Shown here: positions 53,497-62,782 of the stretch, one piece after another
Position numbering within the stretch: the first letter of the stretch is position 1
How the letters are laid out: each line of letters begins with the position of its first letter
Source: Spirochaetales bacterium
GTDB taxonomy: Bacteria; Spirochaetota; Spirochaetia; Treponematales; Treponemataceae
Direction: 5' to 3'
Assembly (NCBI GenBank): GCA_003252395.1
Contig: QKEL01000009.1
Location: forward strand, 186,001-250,000
Length of the DNA stretch: 64,000 nt
Made by a program: the position numbers and the translations under genes
The notes under the pieces: generated by a model
Databases searched by the model: none
What the model was told of the DNA's origin: nothing
The model's input: only the letters and a program-made list of their open reading frames with translations

Positions 53497-53502
53497 TATA
53501 AT
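53497..53502 (+). promoter_or_regulatory. -10 box of dxs, leaderless type
   Basis: TATAAT ends 8 nt before the dxs ATG at 53511. No Shine-Dalgarno is present in the 8 nt. The -35 falls in the T-run of the preceding terminator and is weak. Confidence 0.5.
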
Positions 53503-53510
53503 CGTTTTTC

Positions 53511-55403
53511 ATGAACCGCCCCCTGCTATCCGCCGTGAAATCCCCGGCGGACATAAAGAAAATGTCTTATGCGGACCTTCGGCTCCTTTCTGAAGAAATC
53601 CGGAGAACCATAATCGAAGTCGTCGGTTCCAATGGCGGCCACCTTTCCAGCAACCTTGGGGTCGTGGAGTTGACCATTGCACTCCATCGCGCCTTCGATT
53701 GTCCCCGCGATGCCTTCGTGTGGGACGTGGGGCACCAATGTTATAGCCATAAACTGCTGACGGGCCGTTACGACCGTTTTCATACCATCCGCAAACGGGA
53801 CGGCCTTTCCGGCTTCCCGAAAAAGGAAGAAAGCCCGTACGACGTGTTCGATACCGGGCATTCCTCTACCTCCATTTCAGCCGCGTACGGCCTTTTGGCT
53901 GCGCGACGGCTTGCGGGTGAACCGGGAAAGGTCGTGGCCATAATCGGCGACGGGGCGCTTACCGGGGGTATGGCCCTTGAGGCCCTTTCCCACGCGGGAG
54001 AGGATAAAAAAGACTTGGTGGTGATCCTCAACGATAATAAGATGTCCATCAGTCCCAATACGGGCGCGCTCTCTCAGTACCTGAGCCGCCTTACCATGGG
54101 CGTCAGCTACCAGCGGTTCCGCTATCGGTTCGACCGAGCGGTAGGCGATCTCCCCTTACTCGGCCCGTTCCTTTCGAAGTCCATCAACCGCCTCAAGCGC
54201 GGCCTGAAAGGGCTCATTTTCAAGGATAATCTCTTCGTGGACCTAGGCTTCGAGTACGTGGGCCCCCTGAACGGGCACAACGTCGAGGAACTCGAGAAGG
54301 TTCTGCGCGACGTCCGAAGGCTGGACCGCCCGGTAGTGGTCCACGTTTTGACCCGAAAGGGCAAGGGCTACAGCCTTGCCGAAAACGACCCTTCCACCTT
54401 CCACGGTATCGGGCCCTTCTGCATCAGCGACGGCAAGGTGGAAAAATTCGATACCCTTAGCTTTACCGAGGCCTTTTCCAACGCGCTCGTTGCGCAAGCG
54501 GCCAAACGGAGCGATATCGTGGCGATTACCGCAGCGATGTCCAAGGGAACCGGCCTCGTGCCCTTCCAGCACCGCTTTCCCGAGCGTTTTTTCGATACCG
54601 GCATTACCGAGCAACATGCGGTAACCTTCGCGGGCGGCCTCGCCGCAGGGGGAAGAAAACCCGTGGTGGCCATTTACAGCACCTTTATGCAGCGCGCGGT
54701 GGACCAGGTTATCCACGACGTTTCTCTCCAGAAACTTCCGGTTGTATTTGCCCTTGACCGCGCGGGCGCGGTTCCCGACGACGGCGAAACCCATCAGGGC
54801 CTGTACGATCTGGCCCTATTCCGGCCCGTTCCCGGCCTGTCCATCCTGACTCCCGCCTCAGCCGCGGAAATGGAACTCATGCTCGAGTGGGCGCTGAACC
54901 AGGAAAATGCCGTGATTATCCGGTATCCCAAGGGGTCTTGCCCCACGGAGCTTCCCGCGTTTTCCGAGCCCCTCGAGACGGGGAGGGGCGTCTTCGCGAG
55001 CAGGGAAGGTTCTGACGTACTCATCGCCTGTACCGGCGGCATGTACGCCGATGCCCACGAGGCGGCGAATTTGCTTGCCCGGTCGGGTAACCCCGTTGAC
55101 GTGCTTAACCTGAGATTCGCCAAGCCCGTGGACGAAGCCTGGCTCGTCGAGGCGGCGGCGTCGTATCGCGCGGTGGTTTTCGTTGAGGACGGTATACGGA
55201 CCGGCGGTCTCGCCGAATACCTCGTTTCCGTGTTGCGGCAGCGCATGCCCGGCCTGCTCTGTTCCGCCCTCGCCTTCGATGAACTGTATTATCCCCAGGG
55301 CACCCGCGCCCAGATACTCGCCTCGGCGGGCCTTTCTCCCGCGCACCTGGCCGACGAGGTTCGTCGCGTTCGAGACGTACTGTCCGTGGAAAACCTGGCA
55401 TGA
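53511..55403 (+). CDS. dxs: 1-deoxy-D-xylulose-5-phosphate synthase
   Basis: A 630-residue thiamine diphosphate enzyme that condenses pyruvate and glyceraldehyde 3-phosphate, the entry of the MEP isoprenoid pathway. [18 protein letters not shown] followed by NDNKMSIS binds ThDP and magnesium. [18 protein letters not shown] is the transketolase pyrimidine-domain mark. The pathway supplies the dimethylallyl group used by MiaA and the undecaprenyl carrier. It overlaps folP by 4 bp. Confidence 0.96.
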   Translation: MNRPLLSAVKSPADIKKMSYADLRLLSEEIRRTIIEVVGSNGGHLSSNLGVVELTIALHRAFDCPRDAFVWDVGHQCYSHKLLTGRYDRFHTIRKRDGLSGFPKKEESPYDVFDTGHSSTSISAAYGLLAARRLAGEPGKVVAIIGDGALTGGMALEALSHAGEDKKDLVVILNDNKMSISPNTGALSQYLSRLTMGVSYQRFRYRFDRAVGDLPLLGPFLSKSINRLKRGLKGLIFKDNLFVDLGFEYVGPLNGHNVEELEKVLRDVRRLDRPVVVHVLTRKGKGYSLAENDPSTFHGIGPFCISDGKVEKFDTLSFTEAFSNALVAQAAKRSDIVAITAAMSKGTGLVPFQHRFPERFFDTGITEQHAVTFAGGLAAGGRKPVVAIYSTFMQRAVDQVIHDVSLQKLPVVFALDRAGAVPDDGETHQGLYDLALFRPVPGLSILTPASAAEMELMLEWALNQENAVIIRYPKGSCPTELPAFSEPLETGRGVFASREGSDVLIACTGGMYADAHEAANLLARSGNPVDVLNLRFAKPVDEAWLVEAAASYRAVVFVEDGIRTGGLAEYLVSVLRQRMPGLLCSALAFDELYYPQGTRAQILASAGLSPAHLADEVRRVRDVLSVENLA

Positions 55404-56263
55404 GCCTTCGCTTTCCGTTGCGCGATCGGGATATCGTTACGGAATATCCCGCGTTCGTCATGGGCATTCTCAACGCGACCCCCGATTCCTTTTGGGCTAG
55501 TAGCCGAACCGGGGGCGTTTCCGGCCGTTCCGTGGCCGCCGGCGTGGAACGGGCCCTTCGCCTCGCGAAAGAGGGCGCCGACGTGATCGATATCGGCGGC
55601 GAGTCGAGCCGCCCCGGTTCGGCGTACGTAAGCGAGGATGAGGAACTTTCCCGCGTCATTCCCCTGATCGAGGGCATTCGCCGCGAAAGCGCCGTGCCGC
55701 TATCGGTGGACACCCGAAAATCCTCCGTGCTCGTCGCGGCGTTGACCGCCGGCGCGGACATGCTGAACGATATATCCGGCCTTTCCGACGACCCCGCCAT
55801 GGCGCGCGTCGCGGCCGGCGAGAATATTCCGGTGGTCATCATGCACATGAAAGGCAGCCCGAAAACCATGCAAGAAAACCCCGCGTACGATAACGCGCTC
55901 GAAGAGGTCGCCGCGTGGCTCGCCGAGCGGGCTTCCGGGGCCGAGGCCGCCGGGATTCGGCGGGACCGGATTATCCTCGATCCGGGCATCGGCTTCGGGA
56001 AACGGCATGAGGACAATCTTTCGCTCATCGCCGGCACCCGCAGGATCGCGGCGGCGGGCTACCCGGTCATGATGGCCCTCTCGAGAAAATCCTGCATCGG
56101 GACCATCACTTCCCGCGACGTTCCGGACCGGCTCGCCGGGACCTTGACCGCCAATATACTGGCCGTGCAGCGCGGGGCGACCTGGCTTCGGGTGCACGAC
56201 GTCGCGGAAACGAGGGACAGCCTTGCCGTTTTGAGGGAGATCGAACGCTATGGACATGCTTAG
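55400..56263 (+). CDS. folP: Dihydropteroate synthase
   Basis: A 287-residue TIM-barrel enzyme joining pterin pyrophosphate and p-aminobenzoate in folate synthesis, the target of sulfonamides. [32 protein letters not shown] and [15 protein letters not shown] are intact. Its start lies in the dxs stop (ATGA), and its last 14 bp overlap the cdaA start. Confidence 0.96.
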   Translation: MSLRFPLRDRDIVTEYPAFVMGILNATPDSFWASSRTGGVSGRSVAAGVERALRLAKEGADVIDIGGESSRPGSAYVSEDEELSRVIPLIEGIRRESAVPLSVDTRKSSVLVAALTAGADMLNDISGLSDDPAMARVAAGENIPVVIMHMKGSPKTMQENPAYDNALEEVAAWLAERASGAEAAGIRRDRIILDPGIGFGKRHEDNLSLIAGTRRIAAAGYPVMMALSRKSCIGTITSRDVPDRLAGTLTANILAVQRGATWLRVHDVAETRDSLAVLREIERYGHA

Positions 56264-57062
56264 CCGGGCCCAGGCCCTCTACTCGGTAATACAACCCATC
56301 CTCGACGTGGGGACCCTCGCGGTGCTCCTGTACGTCGTCTACGGCATTCTCGTAAAGACCCAGGCGATACAGCTCATTAAGGGGGCCGTATCCCTCTTGC
56401 TCATCTACGCGGTCGCCTTCGTCCTCCGGCTCAACACCCTCCTGTGGCTACTGAACGTATTGGCCCCCGGGCTCCTAATCGGCGTGGCCATCGTGTTTCA
56501 GCCGGAGCTCCGCAAGATATTCCTCCGGATAGGCCAAAGCGACTGGCTCCGGATGGGAAAGCGGTCCAAGCATTCCCATCTCGATTCGGTCCTTACCGCG
56601 GCCGAGATCCTTTCGCACCGAAAGCGGGGCATGCTCGCGGTTTTTACCCGGAGAAACAACCTACGGGACATATCGGACACCGGTACCCGGCTGAACGCGG
56701 AACTTTCTTCGAGCCTTATCGTGACGGTCTTCGGCCACGATACCCCGCTTCACGACGGGGCCGTGGTCATTCAGGGCGGGCGCATCGTTTCGGCGGGGTG
56801 TTTCCTGCCCCTTTCCGAGCAGCAGGATATCCGGAAAACCTTCGGCACCCGCCATCGCGCCGCGCTCGGCCTTTCGGAAGAAACCGACGCGGTAATCATG
56901 ATCGTGTCCGAAGAGACCGGGGCGATGAGCCTCGCGTACGATTCGAAACTGTATTACGACCTCACGTCGGCGGAGGTGACGAAGCAGCTGGAATCGCTGC
57001 TCGACCTCGGCCAGGAATCGGGGGGAGAGGAGTCCGGCCATGAAAGCGCCGAGTTTGGTTGA
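56250..57062 (+). CDS. cdaA: Diadenylate cyclase CdaA
   Basis: A 270-residue membrane enzyme with three N-terminal helices (to about residue 80) and a DAC domain holding HDGAVVIQGGRI near 169 and GTRHRAALGLSEETDAV near 200. It makes c-di-AMP from two ATP. c-di-AMP controls potassium and osmolyte balance and wall homeostasis. The CdaR-like gene overlaps by 23 bp, the usual regulatory pairing. GlmM, often third in this operon in Firmicutes, is absent. Confidence 0.95.
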   Translation: MDMLSRAQALYSVIQPILDVGTLAVLLYVVYGILVKTQAIQLIKGAVSLLLIYAVAFVLRLNTLLWLLNVLAPGLLIGVAIVFQPELRKIFLRIGQSDWLRMGKRSKHSHLDSVLTAAEILSHRKRGMLAVFTRRNNLRDISDTGTRLNAELSSSLIVTVFGHDTPLHDGAVVIQGGRIVSAGCFLPLSEQQDIRKTFGTRHRAALGLSEETDAVIMIVSEETGAMSLAYDSKLYYDLTSAEVTKQLESLLDLGQESGGEESGHESAEFG

Positions 57063-57987
57063 GCGGGCGCTCGTTGACTGGCCGGCGAAGATCGTCTGCC
57101 TGGTCCTGGCGTTGCTGCTTTTTCTGTTTTACCGCATGAGTACCCTCGACCAGCGTTACTTTTCCGTGCCGCTCGCGGTAGAATCGAACGCGAATTTCGC
57201 CCCCGCCTCAACCTACCCGAAAATGGTGAAAATCAAGTTGCGCGGCGAGACGGACAGTATCTACCCGATTCTCGAAAGCGACATAACCGCCTCGGTCGAC
57301 CTTGCCCGTTTCGACGCGGAAGGCGAGGTTCGGGTACCCATTCGCGCCCACCTGTCCGGTACGGCCCTCGGCATCGACCCGCTGGAAGTTACCGTAGACC
57401 CGCCGGAAATCAAGGTGCGGCTGGAACGCCGAATCGGCAAAAAAGTGCCGGTCAATCCCGATTTTCGCGGGTTTCCGGAAACCGGCTTCGAGCTGACCGG
57501 CTACACCGTCAATCCGTCCACGGTCGATATTTCGGGTCCCCGTTCCGCGGTTTCGAAAATCGCCACCGTGACCACCGACGCGGTGGATCTTTCGGGGCGC
57601 AGCGCGAATTTCTCCGGCACGACGCTTTTATTGAACGCGAATCCCCTGGTAGACCTCGCGGGAGGGGAACGGGTCGAATATAACGTGGCGATAGAGCCCA
57701 CGACGTACGTGCGGTCCTTTTCCGATATACCCATATTGATGAGCGGTCTGGATCCCCGCTTCGAGGCGGTGGGGGAATTGCCCTCCGGGACCTTGCGCCT
57801 TCGGGGGACCAACAGCGAGCTTTCGGCCTACGTATTGCCCTTCGATATCCTGTCCGTCAACTGCGTCAACGTGAATCAAGGCGGCGTGTACAGCCTGCCC
57901 GTGCAGGTTTCCGCTTCCGCATCCTTCGACGTGGTGGAAAGCGCCCCGACGGAAATTCAGATTACCTTCAGGGAGGTGTCCCCATGA
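57040..57987 (+). CDS. cdaR: YbbR-domain protein CdaR
   Basis: A 315-residue protein with one N-terminal membrane helix (IVCLVLALLLFLFYRMS) and an extracytoplasmic part with several YbbR repeats (SVPLAVESNANFAP, VPIRAHLSGTALGIDPLEVTVDPPEIKVR, PVNPDFRGFPETGFEL). CdaR modulates CdaA activity. It overlaps cdaA by 23 bp, with a GGGGGAGAGGAG ribosome site. Confidence 0.92.
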   Translation: MKAPSLVERALVDWPAKIVCLVLALLLFLFYRMSTLDQRYFSVPLAVESNANFAPASTYPKMVKIKLRGETDSIYPILESDITASVDLARFDAEGEVRVPIRAHLSGTALGIDPLEVTVDPPEIKVRLERRIGKKVPVNPDFRGFPETGFELTGYTVNPSTVDISGPRSAVSKIATVTTDAVDLSGRSANFSGTTLLLNANPLVDLAGGERVEYNVAIEPTTYVRSFSDIPILMSGLDPRFEAVGELPSGTLRLRGTNSELSAYVLPFDILSVNCVNVNQGGVYSLPVQVSASASFDVVESAPTEIQITFREVSP

Positions 57988-58379
57988 TCGTGGGTATCGG
58001 CCTCGACGTGGTTCACGTGAACCGGCTGGAGCATTGGAAAAAAACGCCGGCGCTCCTGTCTCGTTTCTTCCATCCCGACGAGCTGTCAGCGGCCATGAGC
58101 CGGGGCAATTCGGCCATTTTATCGCTTGCCGCCCGGTTCGCCGCGAAGGAGGCCTTCGGCAAGGCGGTGGGAACGGGGCTTTCAGGCATTACGCTCAAGA
58201 ATATCATGGTCGTGAACAATCATAACGGCAAGCCCTGCATGTACCTGTTCGGAAACGCGCTCGAGGCCTTCGAGCGGGTGGGCGGCAGGACTATCCACCT
58301 GAGCCTGACCCATGAGCGGGATAACGCCCTCGCCATGGTGGTCATAGAAGGAGATCCCGTTGAGCCCGATCATCAATAA
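57984..58379 (+). CDS. acpS: Holo-[acyl-carrier-protein] synthase
   Basis: A 131-residue 4'-phosphopantetheinyl transferase. IVGIGLDVVHVNRLE carries the magnesium Asp, and RFAAKEAFGKAVGTG the Glu and Lys of the active site. It activates acyl carrier protein for fatty acid synthesis. It overlaps cdaR by 4 bp and the next gene by 20 bp. Confidence 0.95.
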   Translation: MIVGIGLDVVHVNRLEHWKKTPALLSRFFHPDELSAAMSRGNSAILSLAARFAAKEAFGKAVGTGLSGITLKNIMVVNNHNGKPCMYLFGNALEAFERVGGRTIHLSLTHERDNALAMVVIEGDPVEPDHQ

Positions 58380-59238
58380 GGCCGATAATCAGCCCGCCCT
58401 CACCTTCTATTCGAAGGATCAAATCGAGTGCCCGATCTGCTCGACCAAGTTCAAGCGGGAAGAGCTTAAATCGGGCGGGGGCCGGCTCATAGCGGGCTCC
58501 CTCACCGACGAGCTGCGCAGGCTGTACGAGCCCTCCACGAAATTCGGCGAAATCTTTCCCCAGGTATATTCCATGACCGTCTGCCCCAAATGCCACTACG
58601 CTGCCTTCCAGCAGGACTTTTGCGTTTTGGACAAGGAAAGCCTTGAGCGGATCTACGAGCACATGCAGGACCGGTACAACTCGGTTCGCCGGCTTTTCGC
58701 GAAAATCGATTTCTCTTCGGCGCGTACCCTGAGCGACGGGGCCGCATCGTACTACATGGCGATCATGTGCTACGAGCTCGTGGACGCCAAATACTCGCCG
58801 ACAATCAAGCAGGGAGTGTGCGCCCTCAGGGCGGCCTGGCTCTTCGCTGAGTTGGGCAAGAAGTATCCCGAGGAGAATTACGCCTACGCATCGAACCTGT
58901 TTTACCGGAAGGCCCTGTTCTTTTATCGACGGGCCATCGAGCTAGAGTCGAACGGAAAGGAAATGATCGCAAACCTCAAATCCTTCGGGCCCGACGTGGA
59001 CAAGAATTACGGGTACGACGGCGTGCTGTATTTGGCCGCGCTGTTGGAGTACAAATACGGCGCCCGGGGCGATCCGGCCAAGCGCTACGAGCTGCTTACC
59101 CAGCAGCGCCGGTCCCTGTCGAAGATGTTCGGTCTCGGGAAGTCCAGCAAGAACAAGCCCGGCCCGCTTTTGGAACACGCGCGCGCCTTGTACGATAACC
59201 TGGTCGAGGAATTGAACGGCGAGGAAGACGACGAATAA
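58360..59238 (+). CDS. DUF2225 family protein
   Basis: A 292-residue cytoplasmic protein. The start is TTG at 58360, 6 nt after AAGGAG, within the acpS end. CPICSTKFKREEL and TVCPKCHYAAFQQDF give four cysteines for a zinc site. The rest is helical and TPR-like (RAAWLFAELGKKYPEENY, FYRKALFFYRRAIELE). Function is unknown; the family is common in spirochaetes and Firmicutes. Confidence 0.88.
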   Translation: MSPIINKADNQPALTFYSKDQIECPICSTKFKREELKSGGGRLIAGSLTDELRRLYEPSTKFGEIFPQVYSMTVCPKCHYAAFQQDFCVLDKESLERIYEHMQDRYNSVRRLFAKIDFSSARTLSDGAASYYMAIMCYELVDAKYSPTIKQGVCALRAAWLFAELGKKYPEENYAYASNLFYRKALFFYRRAIELESNGKEMIANLKSFGPDVDKNYGYDGVLYLAALLEYKYGARGDPAKRYELLTQQRRSLSKMFGLGKSSKNKPGPLLEHARALYDNLVEELNGEEDDE

Positions 59239-59239
59239 C

Positions 59240-60001
59240 ATGCCCGAGCCGAGAAACATCAAGCTGCGCATATCCTACGACGGTACCCGTTTCCTCGGTT
59301 GGCAGCGCCAAAGCGGCAAGGGCACCGGGAACGGCCGAACCGTGCAGGAAGAGATTGAAAAGGCCCTCGCCAAGATGCACGGCCACGAGGTCGGCCTTAT
59401 CGGGTCGGGAAGGACCGATTCGGGGGTGCACGCCGCGGGGCAGGCGGCGAATTTTCTCAGCGACATAGAGCGTATCCCCGCGGAACGGTTCGTGAACGCC
59501 CTCAATTCCCTGCTGCCCAAAGACGTGCGCATCCTCGATTCCCGGGAAGCCCCCGCCTCGTTTCATGCCCGCTTCGACGCGAGGGCCCGGACCTATCGCT
59601 ATTTTCTCTATTGCGGCGCCCATCCCCTGGCGCACGAAATGCCCTATATCTGGCACCTTAACCGGTGGCCCGACGTCGCGAGGCTGAACCGCATGGCCTC
59701 GTACCTCGCCGGCGAAATCGATTGCACGACCTTTACCGCCGCGGGCGACCAAAGCCTGTCACGGTCCCGATACCTTTATGGCGCCCATTTTTTCCCCGAG
59801 GGGGAGCGCCTGGTTTTCGAGATATCCGCAAACGCTTTTTTATGGAAGATGGTGCGCTCCATAACCGGAACCCTTATAGACCTCGATTCCCGGGGCGCCG
59901 ATCCGGCCGAATTCGGGAAAATACTCGCCTCGAGGGAAAGAAAGAACGCGGGGCCGACCGCCCCGGGGCAGGGGCTTTTCCTGTGGGACGTCCGGTATTG
60001 A
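59240..60001 (+). CDS. truA: tRNA pseudouridine synthase TruA
   Basis: A 253-residue enzyme that makes pseudouridine at positions 38-40 of tRNA. The catalytic Asp lies in GSGRTDSGVHA near residue 56, and ISYDGTRFLGWQRQ opens the fold. FLWKMVRSITGTL near the C terminus is also typical. It starts 1 bp after the DUF2225 stop and ends directly against the priA stop on the other strand. Confidence 0.96.
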   Translation: MPEPRNIKLRISYDGTRFLGWQRQSGKGTGNGRTVQEEIEKALAKMHGHEVGLIGSGRTDSGVHAAGQAANFLSDIERIPAERFVNALNSLLPKDVRILDSREAPASFHARFDARARTYRYFLYCGAHPLAHEMPYIWHLNRWPDVARLNRMASYLAGEIDCTTFTAAGDQSLSRSRYLYGAHFFPEGERLVFEISANAFLWKMVRSITGTLIDLDSRGADPAEFGKILASRERKNAGPTAPGQGLFLWDVRY

Positions 60002-61969
60002 TCATAGAAGGTGAACCGGGTCCACGTCCACCTCGATATGAAGGCGGGCGGGGGGCCGGTAATCCGAGAGAAAGCTCCTGACCGCGCGCGAAAGGGGCGG
60101 GATCGACTCTCCCCGAAGGATTATTTGATGCCGCGCGTTCCCGGCCAAGAGGGAGATCGGGCATTCCGAGGGGCCGAGGATCTCCGCTTCCTTCGGGATG
60201 AGAGCGGCCAAAATGGATGCGGCCCCCTCGGCGCCCGACTCCGCCACCTTGGCGTCCTTGCTGCGAAATACCAGGCGAATCAAACGCGCGAAGGGAGGAA
60301 ACCCGAGTTCCTTGCGCTGCGCGAGCTCCCATTCATAAAAGCCCTCGATATCGCCGCGGCTGGCGAAGGCGATGGCCGGGTTATTCGGGCTCCAGGTTTG
60401 CACGATAACCCTGCCGTCGGGAAAGAAGCGTCCAGCCCGGCCGGCGACCTGCACGATCAGGGCGAAAGTTCTCTCGGCGGCGCGAAAGTCGGGCATGTGC
60501 AGCCCCGTGTCCGCGAGGGCGATGCCCACCAGCCGAACTCCCGGAAAGTTCAAGCCCTTGGCGACCATTTGGGTTCCCAGGAGAATGTCCGTCTTCCCGT
60601 CCCTGAATTCCTCCAGGGCAGACTTCAAATCGTCGCTTTTCTTGAGGGTATCGGTATCGATACGGCGAATGCGCGTTCCCGGAAAGGTCCTACGCACCTC
60701 TTCCTCGATGAATTCCGTGCCGAAACCCGCGTATCCCACGTCGAGCGACCCGCAGGAAGGGCACTGGGTAGGCGGCTGGACCTGCCAGCCGCAGTAATGG
60801 CATTTCATGTAGCCCTGCGCCCGGTGCCAGGTCACGGGAACGGAGCAATTCCTGCACAGGAGTTCATGGCCGCAGGTGCCGCAGCGAAAATAGTGGCTGA
60901 AGCCGCGACGGTTCAGGAAGATGATCGATTGCCTACCCGCCCCGTGGGCCTCGCGGATTTCCTTGACTAACTCGTCCGACAGGGCGCCCGATCCCGAACC
61001 CACGCTCACGACCCTGATCTCCGGCGGGGCGCCGCCGGAAAGCCGCTTGGTCAGCGGGTACATGGCGATCGCGCCCTGCTTGATCTGATGCCACGCTTCC
61101 AGCGAGGGGGTCGCGCTTCCCATGACCAGACGGGCCCCGGTTTCCGCGCAGCGTCGCATGGCGACCTGCCGCGCGTGATAGCGGGGCGAGTTGCCCGATT
61201 TATAGGAACCGTCGTGCTCCTCGTCGATTATGACGAGTCCCAGGTCGGCGATGGGCGCGAAAATCGCGCTTCGGGCGCCGACCACCACCCGCGCCTCAGC
61301 GCGCCGGAGCCGCATCCATTCGGCGAGCTTCCTGCTCCCGGTGAGACCGGAATGGAGCACCGCGGCGCGGTTTCCGAACCGGGCCGTCACCGCCTCGATA
61401 ACCTGATGGGTGAGGGCGATTTCGGGCACGAGATAGATAACGCCCTTTCCCGCCGCGAGCGTCGCCTCTGCGGCCTGCAAGAAGACCTCGGTCTTGCCGG
61501 AACCGGTAACGCCGTACAAATACGCAGTCCCATCGCCGGACAAAATGCCCGCGATCGCCACCCGCTGCTCCGGGGATAGCTCCACGGCGGCGGGCGCCAC
61601 CGACACGTCGTCGATATCGCTCCCCAGGGGCGCGCTTTCCCTTTTTCCCGAAGGCAGCATGGCCGACAGGGCCTCTCCCTCGGAACAAAGGTAAAAGAGC
61701 GACATCCAGCGGGCCAGGCTGACCTGTTCGGTCCCATAGAGGGGCTCCTTGTCCACGACGCGGAGCACGTCCTTTATTTCCCCCTCGGGCACGGGAAATC
61801 CCGCTGGTAGGCAGTCGCGGACGCCGGTAACGAAGCCGATCAGGGTTCGGGAACCGAAACGTACCTCCACCCGCCTCCCCGCGAGGTCTTGGTCGGGAAG
61901 GGGATTCTTATAGGTAAAGGTGCGGAATACGGGAACGTTAAGGACTACGTCGAGCCAGCGGCCGCCCAT
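60002..61969 (-). CDS. priA: Primosomal protein N' (PriA helicase)
   Basis: A 655-residue helicase that restarts stalled forks. The ATG at 61969 lies 2 bp after the uracil-DNA glycosylase stop; in-frame codons upstream belong to that gene's shadow. GVTGSGKTEVF is Walker A, IIDEEHDGSYK Walker B, and HSGLTGSRKLAEW is the region between them. The zinc-binding cysteines CGTCGHELLCRNC and CHYCGWQV...CPSCG are complete. It is convergent with truA, with no bases between the stops. Confidence 0.96.
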   Translation of the reverse strand: MGGRWLDVVLNVPVFRTFTYKNPLPDQDLAGRRVEVRFGSRTLIGFVTGVRDCLPAGFPVPEGEIKDVLRVVDKEPLYGTEQVSLARWMSLFYLCSEGEALSAMLPSGKRESAPLGSDIDDVSVAPAAVELSPEQRVAIAGILSGDGTAYLYGVTGSGKTEVFLQAAEATLAAGKGVIYLVPEIALTHQVIEAVTARFGNRAAVLHSGLTGSRKLAEWMRLRRAEARVVVGARSAIFAPIADLGLVIIDEEHDGSYKSGNSPRYHARQVAMRRCAETGARLVMGSATPSLEAWHQIKQGAIAMYPLTKRLSGGAPPEIRVVSVGSGSGALSDELVKEIREAHGAGRQSIIFLNRRGFSHYFRCGTCGHELLCRNCSVPVTWHRAQGYMKCHYCGWQVQPPTQCPSCGSLDVGYAGFGTEFIEEEVRRTFPGTRIRRIDTDTLKKSDDLKSALEEFRDGKTDILLGTQMVAKGLNFPGVRLVGIALADTGLHMPDFRAAERTFALIVQVAGRAGRFFPDGRVIVQTWSPNNPAIAFASRGDIEGFYEWELAQRKELGFPPFARLIRLVFRSKDAKVAESGAEGAASILAALIPKEAEILGPSECPISLLAGNARHQIILRGESIPPLSRAVRSFLSDYRPPARLHIEVDVDPVHLL

Positions 61970-61971
61970 GG

Positions 61972-62691
61972 TCACTGTCCGTCGAGCAGTTCGTCGAGGC
62001 GGGCGCGGAATTCCTTTAAGTCTTCCCAGGCCGGACGTTTCAGCGCTTCGTCCCGCAGGAGCGCGCTGGGATGGTAGGTGGGCAATACCGGAATTCCCCG
62101 ATAGTCGCGCCAAGAGCCCCTGAGCCGGTTGATGCCTTCGGACGTGCCGAGAAGGTTTTGCGCCGCGGTTCTCCCCAACGCGAGAATGGCCCGGGGGCGT
62201 ACCAGGGCGATCTGCGCCTCAAGAAAGCGACGGCACGCCGCGGCCTCCTCGGGCGCGGGTTCGCGGTTCTCCGGGGGCCGGCACTTGACGATATTCGCGA
62301 TGTAGCAATTTTCCGCGCGGGAAAGCCCAATCGCGGAAAGCATTTTATCCAAGAGCTGCCCGGCCCGGCCCACGAAGGGTCGTCCCGTCGCGTCTTCATC
62401 CGCGCCGGGACCCTCGCCGATCACCATGACCGGCGCCCGCCGTCCGTCCGCGGGGCCCTCCCCGGGAACCGCGTTGAGCCGCCCTTCCGCCAGGGGGCAG
62501 GAAACGCAGGCGCGCACGGCCTCGCCGAGTTCCGCGAGATCGGAGAATCCCGCGCCCGGCTCGGGGGGATTTTCGGGTCGCTCGGGATCGTCGACGAAGG
62601 GGGGCCGCTGGGCGGCAACGCGGAATCCGTCGATCGAACCTTCGGCGAGGGAGAGTAATTCGTGGAGTATGCTCTTCTCCGATGCGGTCAT
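61972..62691 (-). CDS. Uracil-DNA glycosylase, family 4
   Basis: A 239-residue iron-sulfur glycosylase. The uracil pocket motif GEGPGADEDATGRPFVG and YHPSALL are present. Four cysteines (CVSC near 76, CYIANIVKC and EAAACRRF further on) fit the 4Fe-4S cluster. It removes uracil from DNA. The ATG at 62691 (MTASEKS) sits 8 nt after TATATT and is favoured over a start at 62721. It precedes priA, a plausible repair and restart unit. Confidence 0.92.
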   Translation of the reverse strand: MTASEKSILHELLSLAEGSIDGFRVAAQRPPFVDDPERPENPPEPGAGFSDLAELGEAVRACVSCPLAEGRLNAVPGEGPADGRRAPVMVIGEGPGADEDATGRPFVGRAGQLLDKMLSAIGLSRAENCYIANIVKCRPPENREPAPEEAAACRRFLEAQIALVRPRAILALGRTAAQNLLGTSEGINRLRGSWRDYRGIPVLPTYHPSALLRDEALKRPAWEDLKEFRARLDELLDGQ

Positions 62692-62699
62692 GGTTGTAG

Positions 62700-62728
62700 A
62701 ATATAACAGGTATTCCATCATCCTTCAA
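62700..62728 (-). promoter_or_regulatory. Promoter of the uracil-DNA glycosylase-priA unit, leaderless type
   Basis: Minus strand: TTGAAG (62728-62723), 17 bp, TATATT (62705-62700), then 8 nt to the ATG at 62691. Confidence 0.6.
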
Positions 62729-62736
62729 TAACGTGG

Positions 62737-62742
62737 TATACT
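62737..62742 (+). promoter_or_regulatory. -10 box of the glycosyltransferase unit
   Basis: TATACT ends 7 nt before the first ATG (62750), which opens a ten-codon frame. The -35 is weak (TTCCAT, 62713-62718). Confidence 0.45.
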
Positions 62743-62749
62743 GCCCGAA

Positions 62750-62782
62750 ATGACAGCGACGCAATGGGGCTTCTCAAGATGA
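62750..62782 (+). CDS. Possible ten-codon upstream reading frame
   Basis: Begins at an ATG 7 nt after the -10 box and ends TGA at 62780-62782, overlapping the glycosyltransferase ATG at 62779 (ATGA). Translation of this short frame from a leaderless mRNA could deliver ribosomes to the main gene, which has no good ribosome site. The peptide MTATQWGFSR has no recognisable role. Confidence 0.3.
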   Translation: MTATQWGFSR

